The notes beneath the pieces are model-generated. The model saw only the letters and a program-made list of their open reading frames with translations, was not told the DNA's origin and did not search any database. Positions 20,916-30,259 of a DNA stretch of 32,413 nucleotides are shown piece by piece. Source of the DNA: CAZLHO01 sp964559455. Its GTDB lineage: Bacteria > Krumholzibacteriota > Krumholzibacteriia > LZORAL124-64-63. The stretch lies in assembly GCA_964559455.1 (NCBI GenBank), contig CAZLHO010000033.1, positions 1 to 32,413 of the forward strand, given 5' to 3'. The position numbers and the translations under genes are program-made. Each line of letters starts with the position of its first letter. Within the stretch, counting starts at the first letter, position 1.

Positions 20916-22415
20916 TCAAGGAAGCGGGATGCCCGTCACCGTGACGTCGAGGCTGTCGGCGGCCACCGCGGCCCCGGCGGTGACCCGGGCCCGGATGCGC
21001 ACGACGGTGTCCTCGGTCACGGCCGGGACGCTCCACGAGAAGGTCCAGTCCTCCAGGCCGACGGCGGGCAGCCAGCCGTCCCCGGCGTCGATCTCGACGA
21101 GGTCCAGCACGGGATGGCAGGTGCCCGGCGTGGCCGTGCCCTGCAGCACCACGGTCGCGGCGGCCAGCGGCGTTCCCGGATCGGCGATGTCCACCTGCAG
21201 GGGCTGCGGCGGGATCCAGACGATCTCGGCGCTCACGACCTCGGACAGGTGCCAGTCGTTGCGGAACTGGGCGAGCACGGTCTTGGTCAGGTCGCCGGCG
21301 CAGGCGCTGTGGACGAAGTCGACGCTCGCGGCGTAGGGCTCCCAGGGCGCGGCCGCCAGCGTCAGGGGGTCCTCGGCCAGGCGCATGTCGACGGCCACGG
21401 CCGAGACGGTGACGGGAAAGGCCTCGTCGCTCGTGGTCTGCGAACCGCCGGCCAGGATCAGCGAGGGGGCGGCCAGGGGGTCGGGCGCGGTCTCGAGGCT
21501 GTCGATGGCGGTGAAGCCGAAGTCGCAGGCGAACTCCGCGAAGATCGTGAAGTCGCCGGGCTCGACGGGCAGTTCGTAGCCGTCGTGGGTCTCGGCGGCG
21601 GGCAGCCAGGCGGCGGCCGCCAGGCCCTCGCGCGTGGCGGCGAAACGCATGTCGGTCACCCCGGCGCCCAGGATCTCGAAGACGGGCGTGCGCGAGGCCA
21701 CGGTCGCGGCTCCGCCCGGCAGGCGCAGCGTCGGGGCGAAGTCCACCGTCACCGAATCGACGCCGGCCATGGACCAGCCGCCCGCCTCGCCCACCCGGAC
21801 GTAGACCCGTTTCACCTCGCCGTCGCCGACGGCCGGTCCCAGGTCCCAGGCCATTTCCAGGGGGATGTCCGCCTCGATCGTCGCCGTGGCGGGAGCGGCG
21901 AAGGCCGCGGTCGAATCGATCTGCACCGAGCCGCCCAGGGCCGAGCGCACGGTCAGGGTCGTGAAGCGCGACGTCGCCAGGTTCGTGTCGCCCACGGCCA
22001 CCAGGGGCGGCGTGACGACCTGGGCGGCCGTGACGTTCGAGATGGCCGAAGTCGCCCCCTCGGCGTCGACGGCCCGCACCTTGTAGTAGTTGGGGCTGTT
22101 CGGCGCGAAGCCCTCGTGGGCGGCCGAGGTGACCCCGGCCTCGACCTCGGCCACCAGCGCGAAGCCCTGTCCGGATTCGACGGAATGGAAGACCTCGAAG
22201 CCCGCGATCCCGGGGACGCCGGGATCCCGCCAGCTCACGTAGACCTTGCCCAGCTGGAAGACGGCCGTGACGGCGAAGGCGTCGCCGCCGCCGGGTCCCT
22301 CGGGATCCAGGGGGTTGTCGAAGGCCGGGACGGTGGGCTTCTCTTCGCAGCCCACGACCAGGGAAAGGGCCAGCAGCATCGCCGCGGCGACGGTGAGCGT
22401 CCTGCGGAGGGCCAT
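20916..22415 (-). CDS. Exported lipoprotein with FN3-like domain
   Basis: The 499-residue protein has a lipoprotein signal (LLALSLVVGC, Cys23) followed by EEKPTVPAFDNPLDPEGPGG, a start common on lipoproteins of this type of bacteria. A fibronectin type III-like domain occupies about 45-135 (VYVSWRDPGVPGIAGFEVFH, NYYKVRAVDAEG). The rest is beta-rich, Ala/Val/Thr-rich and probably two or three more sandwich domains, with no catalytic motif that I recognise. I chose ATG 22415, which has CGAGGAG seven bases ahead; ten more upstream codons are open from 22445 but overlap the neighbour's end. It is 19 bases downstream of the PEGA-protein gene, so the two form an operon. Confidence 0.82.
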   Translation of the reverse strand: MALRRTLTVAAAMLLALSLVVGCEEKPTVPAFDNPLDPEGPGGGDAFAVTAVFQLGKVYVSWRDPGVPGIAGFEVFHSVESGQGFALVAEVEAGVTSAAHEGFAPNSPNYYKVRAVDAEGATSAISNVTAAQVVTPPLVAVGDTNLATSRFTTLTVRSALGGSVQIDSTAAFAAPATATIEADIPLEMAWDLGPAVGDGEVKRVYVRVGEAGGWSMAGVDSVTVDFAPTLRLPGGAATVASRTPVFEILGAGVTDMRFAATREGLAAAAWLPAAETHDGYELPVEPGDFTIFAEFACDFGFTAIDSLETAPDPLAAPSLILAGGSQTTSDEAFPVTVSAVAVDMRLAEDPLTLAAAPWEPYAASVDFVHSACAGDLTKTVLAQFRNDWHLSEVVSAEIVWIPPQPLQVDIADPGTPLAAATVVLQGTATPGTCHPVLDLVEIDAGDGWLPAVGLEDWTFSWSVPAVTEDTVVRIRARVTAGAAVAADSLDVTVTGIPLP

Positions 22416-22434
22416 GTCGCATCTCCTCGAGGGG

Positions 22435-23199
22435 CTAGAAGCCAATGCGGTACGCCAAGTGGAAGCCGTCGCCGACGGGCGCGGCCGCGGCGCCTTCGAA
22501 GGGAACGGACGGCGCGGCCAGGTCGCCGGGGCCGGCCTCGATCCCCGGGAAACGCAGCCAGGCGTCGAGCACGCCGACGACGACGGCGCCGGCGGCGACG
22601 ATCAGCGCGGTGTCCCGCAGTTTCGCGGCGTCGTCCATCTCGCCGTAGGCGGCGTCGGATTTCCGGCGCCAGAGCGCGACGTCCTCGGTGCCGACGGCGC
22701 CGAGGTAGTTGTCGTAGGCCACCAGGTAGTCGTCCTTCTTCGTCTGGTAGACGGCGTGCGCGGCGGCGGCGGTGAGCAGGCCGCCGACCTCCGCGGCGGT
22801 CAGGGTCCAGCCCAGGACGGGACGGCCGAGGTACTGCTGTCCCAGGCCGGCCAGCAGGCCGCTGTAGAGCATGGCGTCGCGGCGGCTCAACGGCATCAGG
22901 CGCAGCTGCAGCCTCAGGACCGAGCCCTCCATGGTCAGGTCCACTTCCTGGTCCATGGCGATGCAGCCCGGTTTCTCGGCGCGCAGCCGGTAGCGTCCCG
23001 ACGGCAGCTCCAGGGGGGCGTCCAGGGGCAGCGGGAAGGAACCCACGCCGTCCACGGTCACCAGGGTGCCGGCGTCGCCTTCCAGGTGGAGGGTCGCCGC
23101 GGGGGCGGAGCCGGCGGCGAGCAGCGCCAGGGCCAGCGCGGCCAGGAACGCGGCCGCCGGACGGGACCGGCGCGAAGGTTTCGGGCGGCGGAAGGACAT
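22435..23199 (-). CDS. PEGA-domain membrane protein (DUF5683-like C-terminal part)
   Basis: The 254-residue protein has a basic N-terminus with a signal or anchor (AAAFLAALALALLAAGSAPA), a PEGA-like beta domain (about 45-85: VTVDGVGSF, LELPSGRYRLRAEKPGC) and a membrane part with RRDAMLYSGLLAGLGQQYLG (GLGQxYxG motif), a hydrophobic LTAAEVGGLLTAAAAHAVYQ and a final helix VVVGVLDAWLRF. The GLGQ motif and the DAW near the end recall DUF5683 proteins, which often accompany envelope lipoproteins. The role is unknown; PEGA domains are thought to contact the cell wall or S-layer. The start has AGAGAGG upstream; the lipoprotein gene follows. Confidence 0.78.
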   Translation of the reverse strand: MSFRRPKPSRRSRPAAAFLAALALALLAAGSAPAATLHLEGDAGTLVTVDGVGSFPLPLDAPLELPSGRYRLRAEKPGCIAMDQEVDLTMEGSVLRLQLRLMPLSRRDAMLYSGLLAGLGQQYLGRPVLGWTLTAAEVGGLLTAAAAHAVYQTKKDDYLVAYDNYLGAVGTEDVALWRRKSDAAYGEMDDAAKLRDTALIVAAGAVVVGVLDAWLRFPGIEAGPGDLAAPSVPFEGAAAAPVGDGFHLAYRIGF

Positions 23200-23263
23200 C
23201 CGGACCTCTCTCTCCGGGGTTGGCTGCGGGCCGGACAGGCTTCGGCGCCCGGCCCGACGGTCC

Positions 23264-23291
23264 AGTATAGGGAATGCCCATGCGGCGGCAA
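23264..23291 (-). promoter_or_regulatory. Promoter candidate for the PEGA/lipoprotein operon
   Basis: On the minus strand TTGCCG (23291-23286), 16 bases, then TATACT (23269-23264; 5 of 6). It lies in the 101-base gap between rlmH and the PEGA gene. An 8-bp inverted repeat (23227-23234 with 23249-23256) lies in the leader just downstream. Confidence 0.5.
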
Positions 23292-23300
23292 AGGGGATTG

Positions 23301-23732
23301 TCAGTCGCGATGGTAGGCGTGGCCGCGCAGGATGGCCAGGCCGCGGTAGATCTGCTCGGCGAGCAGCAGCCGCGCCAGCTCGTGGGGGAAGGTCAGCGGC
23401 GAGAGGCTCAGCGTCTCGTCGGCGCGGGCCCGGGCCGCGGACCCCAGGCCGTCGGGACCGCCGATCAGGAAGGTCAGGCTGCCGTGGGCGCCCAGCAGCG
23501 CGGCCAGCTCACGGGAGGTGCGCGCCGCTCCCCGCTCGTCGCAGGCGACGACGCGTCCCGCGGCGTGGTCGTCGAGCCAGCGCGCCATCGCGGCGCCTTC
23601 CTTCTCGATCGTGCCGTCCTTGAGCTCGACGGTCTCGAAGGCCGCCCAGGGACGGATGCGCTTGAGGTAGTCGTCCACCAGCCCGGCCAGGCGGGCGTCC
23701 TTGAGCTTGCCGACGGCGAGGATGCGGATCAT
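23301..23732 (-). CDS. rlmH: 23S rRNA (pseudouridine1915-N3)-methyltransferase RlmH
   Basis: The 143-residue SPOUT methyltransferase has the family pattern: MIRILAVGKLKDARLAGLVD at the start, the glycine-rich LTFLIGGPDGLG for S-adenosylmethionine binding, and LLLAEQIYRGLAILRGHAYH at the end, which forms the active-site knot. It methylates pseudouridine 1915 in helix 69 of 23S rRNA on the assembled 70S ribosome. The size is slightly below the usual 155 residues of E. coli. The ATG at 23732 lies divergent from the C69 peptidase gene, about 100 bases away. Confidence 0.95.
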   Translation of the reverse strand: MIRILAVGKLKDARLAGLVDDYLKRIRPWAAFETVELKDGTIEKEGAAMARWLDDHAAGRVVACDERGAARTSRELAALLGAHGSLTFLIGGPDGLGSAARARADETLSLSPLTFPHELARLLLAEQIYRGLAILRGHAYHRD

Positions 23733-23835
23733 GATGGAACCCCGTGTTCACGATGCGGGCGCCGCGGCCGGCGTCCGTCCGGACCCGCGGCCCGGGCCGC
23801 CAGACTATCGCAACTCCACCGGGAAGGGAACCGCC

Positions 23836-25464
23836 GTGACGCGCTCCTTCGTCTCCGTCCTGATCGTCCTCGCCCTGGCCCCCGCGCCGGCTTCCGCCTG
23901 CACCAACCTGCTGGTCACCCGCGGCGCTTCCGTCGACGGCTCGGTGATGATCACCTATACCTGCGACGGGGAGTTCCATCCCCGGCTGAGCCACACGCCC
24001 GCCGCCGACCACGCGCCGGACGCGATGCTCGAGATCCGGGACTGGTCGGGCGAGTTGCGGGGCGCCATCCCCCAGGCGCCCCACACCTACGCGGTGACCC
24101 GCCTGCAGAACGAGCACCAGCTGGTGATCGCCGAGACCACCTTCGACGGCCGGCCGGAGCTGCGGAATCCCGACGGCCTGCTGCACTACTGGGAGCTGAT
24201 GACGATCACCCTGCAGCGGGCCCGCACCGCCCGCGAGGCGATCGCGGTCATGACCGGCCTCGTCGCGGAGCACGGCTACCGCAGCACCGGCGAGAGCTTC
24301 TCGCTGGGGGACACGGACGAGGCCTGGATCCTGGAGATGATCGGGACGGGGCCCGGCGGCGACGGCGCCCTGTGGGTGGCGCGGCGCGTGCCCGACGGCA
24401 TGATCAGCGCCCACGCCAACATGGCGCGCATCGGCGTCTTCCCGCTGGACGACCCGGAGAACTGCCTCTACGAACCGCGGGTCGCGGACTTCGCCGCCGA
24501 GCGGGGCTGGTACGATCCGGAGGGCGGCGAGCCCTTCAGCTTCCGCAAGGCCTACGCCCCGGTCACACCCCAGACCCTGCGCTACACGGCGACCCGCGTC
24601 TGGAGCCTGTTCCGCCGGGCGGCGCCGTCGCTGGACCTGTCGCCGGACTTCCATCGCGCCGCGCCGGGCGCCGAGCCCTACCCCCTGTGGATCCGTCCCG
24701 ACGAGAAGCTGGACCTGGCCGACGTCATCGCGCTGATGCGCGACCACTACGAGGGCACGCCCTTCGACATGACCACAGGCGTCGACGCCGGGCCCTTCGG
24801 CTCGCCCAACCGCTGGCGGCCCATGACCTGGCGCGACGACGGCGGCGCCGTCCATTCCTGGGAGCGGCCGATCTCGACCCAGCAGACCGGCTTCTCGTTC
24901 GTGGCCCAGTGCCGGGGCCGGCTGCCCGATCCCATCGGCGGCGTCCTCTGGTACGGAGTGGACGACACCTACACGACCTGCTATTTCCCGCTCTACTGCG
25001 GGGTGGACGACGTGCCGTCCTCCTTCGCCGTCGGCAGCCTGGACGAGTTCAGCTGGGACTCGGCCTGGTGGGTCTTCAACTTCGTGGCCAACTTCGCCAA
25101 CCTGAAGTACAGTCACATGATCCGGGACATCCAGGCCGTGCGCTCCGGGCTCGAGGACGAGATGATCGCCCGGCAGCCGGCCGTGGAGCAGGCCGCGCTG
25201 GCCCTGGCCGACGACCGGGAACGCCTGCGCCGCTACCTGACCGACTACTCGGTGTCCTGCGGCGAGACGGTGACTCGGCGCTGGCTCCGGCTGGGCGAGG
25301 ACCTGATCCGCAAGTACAACGACGGCTACGTGCAGCGCGAGCCCGGCCGGGCCGAGGAGGTCGGCTACCCCCGGGCCTGGCTGCGCGACGTCGAGGCCCT
25401 GCGTCCCGGGCGCTTCATGCTGCCCGCGGGCGGCGACACGATCCAGACCGTGCTTCCCTACTGA
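23836..25464 (+). CDS. Exported C69 family (U34) dipeptidase
   Basis: The 542-residue protein matches the C69 dipeptidase family of N-terminal nucleophile hydrolases: CTNLLVTRGASVDGSVMITY at the mature start, QLVIAETTFDGRPEL, SFSLGDTDEAWILEMIG, and later NRWRPMTW and FSFVAQCRGRLPDPIGGVLW. The signal peptide ends in APASA, immediately before Cys22, so cleavage would free this Cys as the catalytic N-terminus (it could also be read as a weak lipobox). The start is GTG 23836 with AAGGGA eight bases ahead; the longer upstream frame overlaps rlmH. It likely releases amino acids from dipeptides outside the cytoplasm. Confidence 0.9.
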   Translation: MTRSFVSVLIVLALAPAPASACTNLLVTRGASVDGSVMITYTCDGEFHPRLSHTPAADHAPDAMLEIRDWSGELRGAIPQAPHTYAVTRLQNEHQLVIAETTFDGRPELRNPDGLLHYWELMTITLQRARTAREAIAVMTGLVAEHGYRSTGESFSLGDTDEAWILEMIGTGPGGDGALWVARRVPDGMISAHANMARIGVFPLDDPENCLYEPRVADFAAERGWYDPEGGEPFSFRKAYAPVTPQTLRYTATRVWSLFRRAAPSLDLSPDFHRAAPGAEPYPLWIRPDEKLDLADVIALMRDHYEGTPFDMTTGVDAGPFGSPNRWRPMTWRDDGGAVHSWERPISTQQTGFSFVAQCRGRLPDPIGGVLWYGVDDTYTTCYFPLYCGVDDVPSSFAVGSLDEFSWDSAWWVFNFVANFANLKYSHMIRDIQAVRSGLEDEMIARQPAVEQAALALADDRERLRRYLTDYSVSCGETVTRRWLRLGEDLIRKYNDGYVQREPGRAEEVGYPRAWLRDVEALRPGRFMLPAGGDTIQTVLPY

Positions 25465-25513
25465 TCCCGCCCGGGCGGCGCCGGCCGCCGTCCCGACGCG
25501 CCGGAGGTTCGCG

Positions 25514-27160
25514 ATGAAGAGGTTCTGCTCCGGGCTGCTGCTGCTGGCGGCCGCCGCCGGCGGCTGCGGCGGCGGCGACGAGACCGTGGTGCTGACCGGT
25601 CCCGTCTTCCTCACCGGCGATCCCGAACTGCCCGAGGCCGCGGCCCTGAGCGTGGACGCCGGGGGCCGCATCCTGGCCGTGCATGCCGAGGCGCCCCCGG
25701 CCGGCGCCGACCGCGTCGTCGTGTTGCCGGGCGTGATCGCCCTGCCCGGCCTCCACGACGCGCACCTGCATCTGCTGGGCGTCGGGCGTCGCTGCGAGAC
25801 CGTCGATCTGCTGGGCGTCGCGAGTCCGGAGGAGGCCCGCGAAAGGGTGGCGGCCTTCGCGGCCGCGCACCCCGAGGCGGCCGTGATCGAGGGTCGCGGC
25901 TGGGACCAGAACCTCTTTTCCGACAGTCGCTTTCCTTCGTGGCGCGACCTCGATGGGGCGGCCGAGCGGCCCGTGCACCTGCGGCGCGTGGACGGCCACG
26001 CCTCCTGGGTCAACCGCGCGCTGCTGGACCTGGCGGGCCTGGACGCGGCCACGCCCGATCCCGAGGGCGGGCGCCTGCTGCGCGACGCCGACGGCGTGCC
26101 CTCCGGCATCCTGGTCGACAACGCCGCCGACCTGCTCGACGCCCACCTGCCCCAGCCGACCGACGCCGACCGCGAGCGCTGGCTGATCCAGGGCATGGCG
26201 GCCTGCGCCGACGCCGGGCTGACGGCCGTCAGCGACATGGGCCTGACCGCCGTCGACGTGGCGATCCTGCTGCGCCTGGACGCCGCCGGCCGCCTGCCGC
26301 TGCGGGTCTTCGGCTACCTCGAGGGCTCCGAGCCGGGGATCCTGGACCGGCTCGACACGCCCCCGACGGGGAAGCGCTTCGTCGTCCAGGGCGTGAAACA
26401 CTACGCCGACGGGGCCCTGGGCAGCCGCGGCGCCGCCCTGCTGGCGGACTACGCCGACGACCCCGGCAACCGGGGCCTGCTGATCCATCCTTCGGCCGAA
26501 CTGCAAGCCCTGGCGGCCGAGGTCGACGCCCGCGGCGGCCAGCTCGCCGTGCACGCCATCGGCGACCGGGCCGTGCGCGAGGTCCTGGACGCCTTCGCGG
26601 CCCTGCCCGAGGGGGCGACGGCGGCGCGCCGGCCCCGGGTCGAGCACGCCCAGAACATCGATCCCACGGACATGCTGCGCCTCGAAAGCCTGGGCGCCGT
26701 GGCCTCGATGCAGCCCACCCACTGCACCAGCGACATGGGCTGGGTCGAGGACCGGCTGGGGCCGGACCGACTCGTGGGCGCCTACGCCTGGCGGACCCTT
26801 TCCGACCTGGGCGTGCCCCTGGCCTTCGGATCCGACGCGCCGGTCGAGAGCGAGAACCCGCTGCCGGGGATCTGGGCGGCGATCTCGCGCCGGGACACCC
26901 GGGGCGAGCCGCCCCGCGGCTGGCGTCCTCAGGAGTGCCTGGGCTGGGACGCGGCGCTGGCGGCCTTCACCAGCGGCGCCGCCTGGGCCGTCGGCCGCGA
27001 GGACGACCTGGGCCGGCTGGCCCCGGGCTATCGCTGCGATCTGAGCCTGCTGGACCGGGATCCCCGGCGCCTCGCGGCCGCCGAAGACCCCGATCTGACG
27101 GCGATCCGGGCGGTGGGCACCGTCGTCGATGGAACCCTGCGCGAGCCGGAGGGTCGCTGA
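25514..27160 (+). CDS. YtcJ-like metal-dependent amidohydrolase, predicted lipoprotein
   Basis: The 548-residue protein has a lipoprotein signal (LLLLAAAAGGC, Cys18) and an amidohydrolase barrel of the YtcJ/Amidohydro_3 type: DAHLHL (H84, H86), EGRGWDQNLF, VKHYADGALGSRGA (Lys295), LAVHAIGDRAV (H347), RVEHAQ (H378) and FGSDAPVE (Asp441). Together these make the metal-binding His/His/Lys/His/His/Asp set. The substrate cannot be predicted; members hydrolyse amides or formyl groups. GGAGG sits six bases ahead of the ATG. It follows the C69 gene by 49 bases and could be cotranscribed with it. Export of this type of enzyme as a lipoprotein is known in other bacteria of similar lifestyle. Confidence 0.9.
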   Translation: MKRFCSGLLLLAAAAGGCGGGDETVVLTGPVFLTGDPELPEAAALSVDAGGRILAVHAEAPPAGADRVVVLPGVIALPGLHDAHLHLLGVGRRCETVDLLGVASPEEARERVAAFAAAHPEAAVIEGRGWDQNLFSDSRFPSWRDLDGAAERPVHLRRVDGHASWVNRALLDLAGLDAATPDPEGGRLLRDADGVPSGILVDNAADLLDAHLPQPTDADRERWLIQGMAACADAGLTAVSDMGLTAVDVAILLRLDAAGRLPLRVFGYLEGSEPGILDRLDTPPTGKRFVVQGVKHYADGALGSRGAALLADYADDPGNRGLLIHPSAELQALAAEVDARGGQLAVHAIGDRAVREVLDAFAALPEGATAARRPRVEHAQNIDPTDMLRLESLGAVASMQPTHCTSDMGWVEDRLGPDRLVGAYAWRTLSDLGVPLAFGSDAPVESENPLPGIWAAISRRDTRGEPPRGWRPQECLGWDAALAAFTSGAAWAVGREDDLGRLAPGYRCDLSLLDRDPRRLAAAEDPDLTAIRAVGTVVDGTLREPEGR

Positions 27161-27227
27161 GAGCCATGGAACAAAATTGCTGGGAGATCGACATCCGGAA
27201 TGCGCAGTTAAGCTGTTTGACTAATTC

Positions 27228-27256
27228 TTGACAATCGCCCGGCGAATGTCTCTATT
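27228..27256 (+). promoter_or_regulatory. Promoter candidate for the nuo operon
   Basis: A perfect TTGACA (27228-27233), 17 bases, then TCTATT (27251-27256; 4 of 6), inside the AT-rich part of the 199-base gap before nuoA. Transcription from about 27263 gives a leader of roughly 97 bases. Confidence 0.58.
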
Positions 27257-27359
27257 TACCGGGCCCGGAATTGGGGACGTACGCCGCCGGCAGCCTAGTC
27301 AACGTTCGCCCGCGCTGCGCCACCCGGTCCCTCACCCCTGAAGCAGGGACGGAATCCGC

Positions 27360-27808
27360 ATGGATCTGGCTCCGTTGATCGCCACCGTCGCCCGCGGTGT
27401 GCACCCCGACTTCATCACGGTCCTCGTCTTCATCCTGTTCGGGATCTTCTTCGCCGGGCTGGCCCTGGGCATCGCCCGGCTGGTGCGCCCGTCGAATCCG
27501 AGCGCCGCGAAGTCGCTTCCCTACGAATGCGGCGAGTTGCCCCAGGGAACGCCCTGGGTCCGCTTCAACGTGCGCTTCTACCTGATCGCCCTCTTCTTCA
27601 TCGTCTTCGACGTCGAAGTCATCTTCCTCTACCCCTGGGCGGTCGTCTTCAAGCAGCTCTTTCCCGTGGCCGGCGGCCTCGTCTTCTGGGAGATGGTCGT
27701 CTTCCTGGGCATCCTCGTCCTGGGCCTGGCCTACATCTGGGCCAAGGGCGACCTGGACTGGGTGAAGAGCCTGACCGCCCGCGCCGGAGCCGAGGAGGTG
27801 AGCGGGGA

Positions 27809-27812
<4 letters not shown>
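27360..27812 (+). CDS. nuoA: NADH-quinone oxidoreductase subunit A
   Basis: The 150-residue membrane subunit has three hydrophobic segments and the family core LPYECGELPQGTPWVRFNVR followed by FYLIALFFIVFDVEVIFLYP. The Glu and Asp in these segments belong to the family's quinone-to-membrane coupling region. It is the first gene of the nuo run; GGGACGGA precedes the ATG. The stop overlaps the nuoB start by four bases (ATGA). Confidence 0.95.
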
Positions 27813-28423
<611 letters not shown>

Positions 28424-28437
28424 GCGGGACGGTGAGC

Positions 28438-29076
28438 ATGGAACACGTCGAGATCCATGAACTGCTGAAGGAGCGCTGCGCCGGCGCCGTGCTCGACCTC
28501 GTCGAGGGCGTCGAGCCCTGCACGCTGGTCGACGCCGCGCGCGTGGCCGAGGTGGCGGGGGTCCTGCGCGACGACCCGGCCCTGTCCTGCGAGCTGCTGA
28601 TGTGCCTGTCCGGGATCGACTGGGACGGCTACGACGAGACGGGCAAGGGCAAGAGCGTGAAGATCCTGGGCTACCTGGAGGACGGCACGCCCGAGACCGC
28701 CGACCGCGTGGCCGAGGGCGAGCTGGGCGTGGTCTACAACGTCTACTCCTACCGCCACCGGCACACCTTCGCCTTCCAGGCCCGCGTGCCCCGCGCCGCC
28801 GCCGAACTGCCCTCGGTGGCCGCGGTCTGGCCGACGGCGCTCTGGCACGAACGCGAGGCCTGGGACCTGGTCGGCATCCGCTTCGCCGGCCACCCCGACC
28901 TGCGCCGCATCCTGCTCGAGGAATCGTGGGTCGGCCACCCCCTGCGCAAGGACTACGAGATGCCCGCCGACTGGGAAGGCGTGCCGCTGAAGGGCCGGCC
29001 CTACAGCAAGGGCCCGATCTCGGTCGACGACGTCGTGCTGCCGCCCGGCGTGGGCGACGACGGGAAGGAGGGATGA
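28438..29076 (+). CDS. nuoC: NADH-quinone oxidoreductase subunit C (30 kDa)
   Basis: The 212-residue subunit ends with the family signature ALWHEREAWDLVGIRFAGHP and then LRRILLEESWVGHPLRKDYE. The usual Phe in the W/YDLFGI motif is Val here. It is a separate gene and not fused to nuoD as in E. coli. It begins 14 bases after nuoB, and its stop overlaps the nuoD start by four bases. Confidence 0.95.
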   Translation: MEHVEIHELLKERCAGAVLDLVEGVEPCTLVDAARVAEVAGVLRDDPALSCELLMCLSGIDWDGYDETGKGKSVKILGYLEDGTPETADRVAEGELGVVYNVYSYRHRHTFAFQARVPRAAAELPSVAAVWPTALWHEREAWDLVGIRFAGHPDLRRILLEESWVGHPLRKDYEMPADWEGVPLKGRPYSKGPISVDDVVLPPGVGDDGKEG

Positions 29077-30257
29077 GCGCCGTGACCCCCGACCCGACAA
29101 CGCGCCCGACGCGGGCCCTGGCTGACCTGGACGAGGTGCCCGCCCTGCGTTCGGAGCTGCTCGAGATCAACATGGGCCCCCAGCACCCGGCCACGCACGG
29201 CGTGCTGCGCCTGCTCATCAAGACCGACGGCGAGATCGTCGACACCGTGACCTCGCATATCGGCTACCTGCACCGCTGCGCCGAGAAGGTGGCCGAGGGC
29301 TGCGACTGGCGGCAGTACATGGTCTACACCGACCGCTTCGACTACCTGGCGCCGATGAACATGAACTTCGGCTACGCGGTGGCGGTCGAGAACCTGCTGC
29401 AGGCCGAGATCCCCGAGCGCGCCGAGTACATCCGCGTGATCTGCGCCGAGCTGCAGCGGATCGCCAGCCACCTGATCGCCATCGGCACCTTCGGCCTGGA
29501 CATGGGCGCCTGGTCGCCGCTGCTCTACTGCTTCCGCGAGCGCGAGGAGATCCTGAACATCTTCGAGCGCCTCTGCGGCGGCCGCATGCTCTACAACTAC
29601 TACGACATCGGCGGCGTGCGCTTCGACGCCTACGACGGCTTCGCCGAGGACGTCCTGGCCTTCGTCAACATCATGGAGCAGAAGATCGACGAGTACGACA
29701 CGCTGCTGTCCTACAACAAGATCTTCATCGAGCGCACCGCGAACGTGGGCGTGATCAGCGTCGAGGACGCCAACGCCTACGGCTGCACCGGCCCCGTGCT
29801 GCGGGGCTCGGGCGTGCGCTGGGACTGCCGCCGCGACGCGCCCTACTCGATCTACGACCGCTTCGAGTTCGACGTCCCCGTGGGGACGGGCGAGATGGGC
29901 GCCGTCGGCGACTGCTGGGACCGCTACATGGTGCGCGTGCGCGAGCTGCGCGAGTCCTGCCGCATCCTGCGCCAGGCCGTGCCGGCGATTCCCGACGGGC
30001 CCGTCATGAGCCCCGACCTCAAGCGCCTGCTGCGGGTGCCCGCGGGCGCGTCCTACACCCGCACCGAGAGCAGCAAGGGAGAGATCGGCTTCTACCTCGT
30101 GGCCGACGGCGGCTCGCGGCCCTTCCGCTGCAAGGTCCGTTCGCCCTCCTATTCGAACCTGCACGTGATCGAGAAGATCGGGTCGGGACAGATGATCTCG
30201 GACCTGGTGGCCACGGTGGGCTCGCTGGACATCGTACTCGGGGAGATCGACAGGTAG
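29073..30257 (+). CDS. nuoD: NADH-quinone oxidoreductase subunit D (49 kDa)
   Basis: The 394-residue subunit forms the quinone pocket with NuoB. It has INMGPQHPATHGVLRLLIKT near residue 32, SHIGYLHRCAEKVAEG, RIASHLIAIGTFGLDMGAWS, YDIGGVRFD, and near the C-terminus SPSYSNLHVIEKIGSGQM and DIVLGEIDR. The HxxTHG and Tyr in the pocket are present. ATG 29073 overlaps the nuoC stop. nuoH follows after just two bases, with no E, F or G genes between. Confidence 0.97.
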   Translation: MSAVTPDPTTRPTRALADLDEVPALRSELLEINMGPQHPATHGVLRLLIKTDGEIVDTVTSHIGYLHRCAEKVAEGCDWRQYMVYTDRFDYLAPMNMNFGYAVAVENLLQAEIPERAEYIRVICAELQRIASHLIAIGTFGLDMGAWSPLLYCFREREEILNIFERLCGGRMLYNYYDIGGVRFDAYDGFAEDVLAFVNIMEQKIDEYDTLLSYNKIFIERTANVGVISVEDANAYGCTGPVLRGSGVRWDCRRDAPYSIYDRFEFDVPVGTGEMGAVGDCWDRYMVRVRELRESCRILRQAVPAIPDGPVMSPDLKRLLRVPAGASYTRTESSKGEIGFYLVADGGSRPFRCKVRSPSYSNLHVIEKIGSGQMISDLVATVGSLDIVLGEIDR

Positions 30258-30259
30258 CC

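Noticed and set aside
27166..27231. A 21-codon open frame before the nuo operon as a leader peptide
   Set aside because: No good ribosome site, and it ends inside the -35 of the likely nuo promoter, so it would not be on the nuo transcript.
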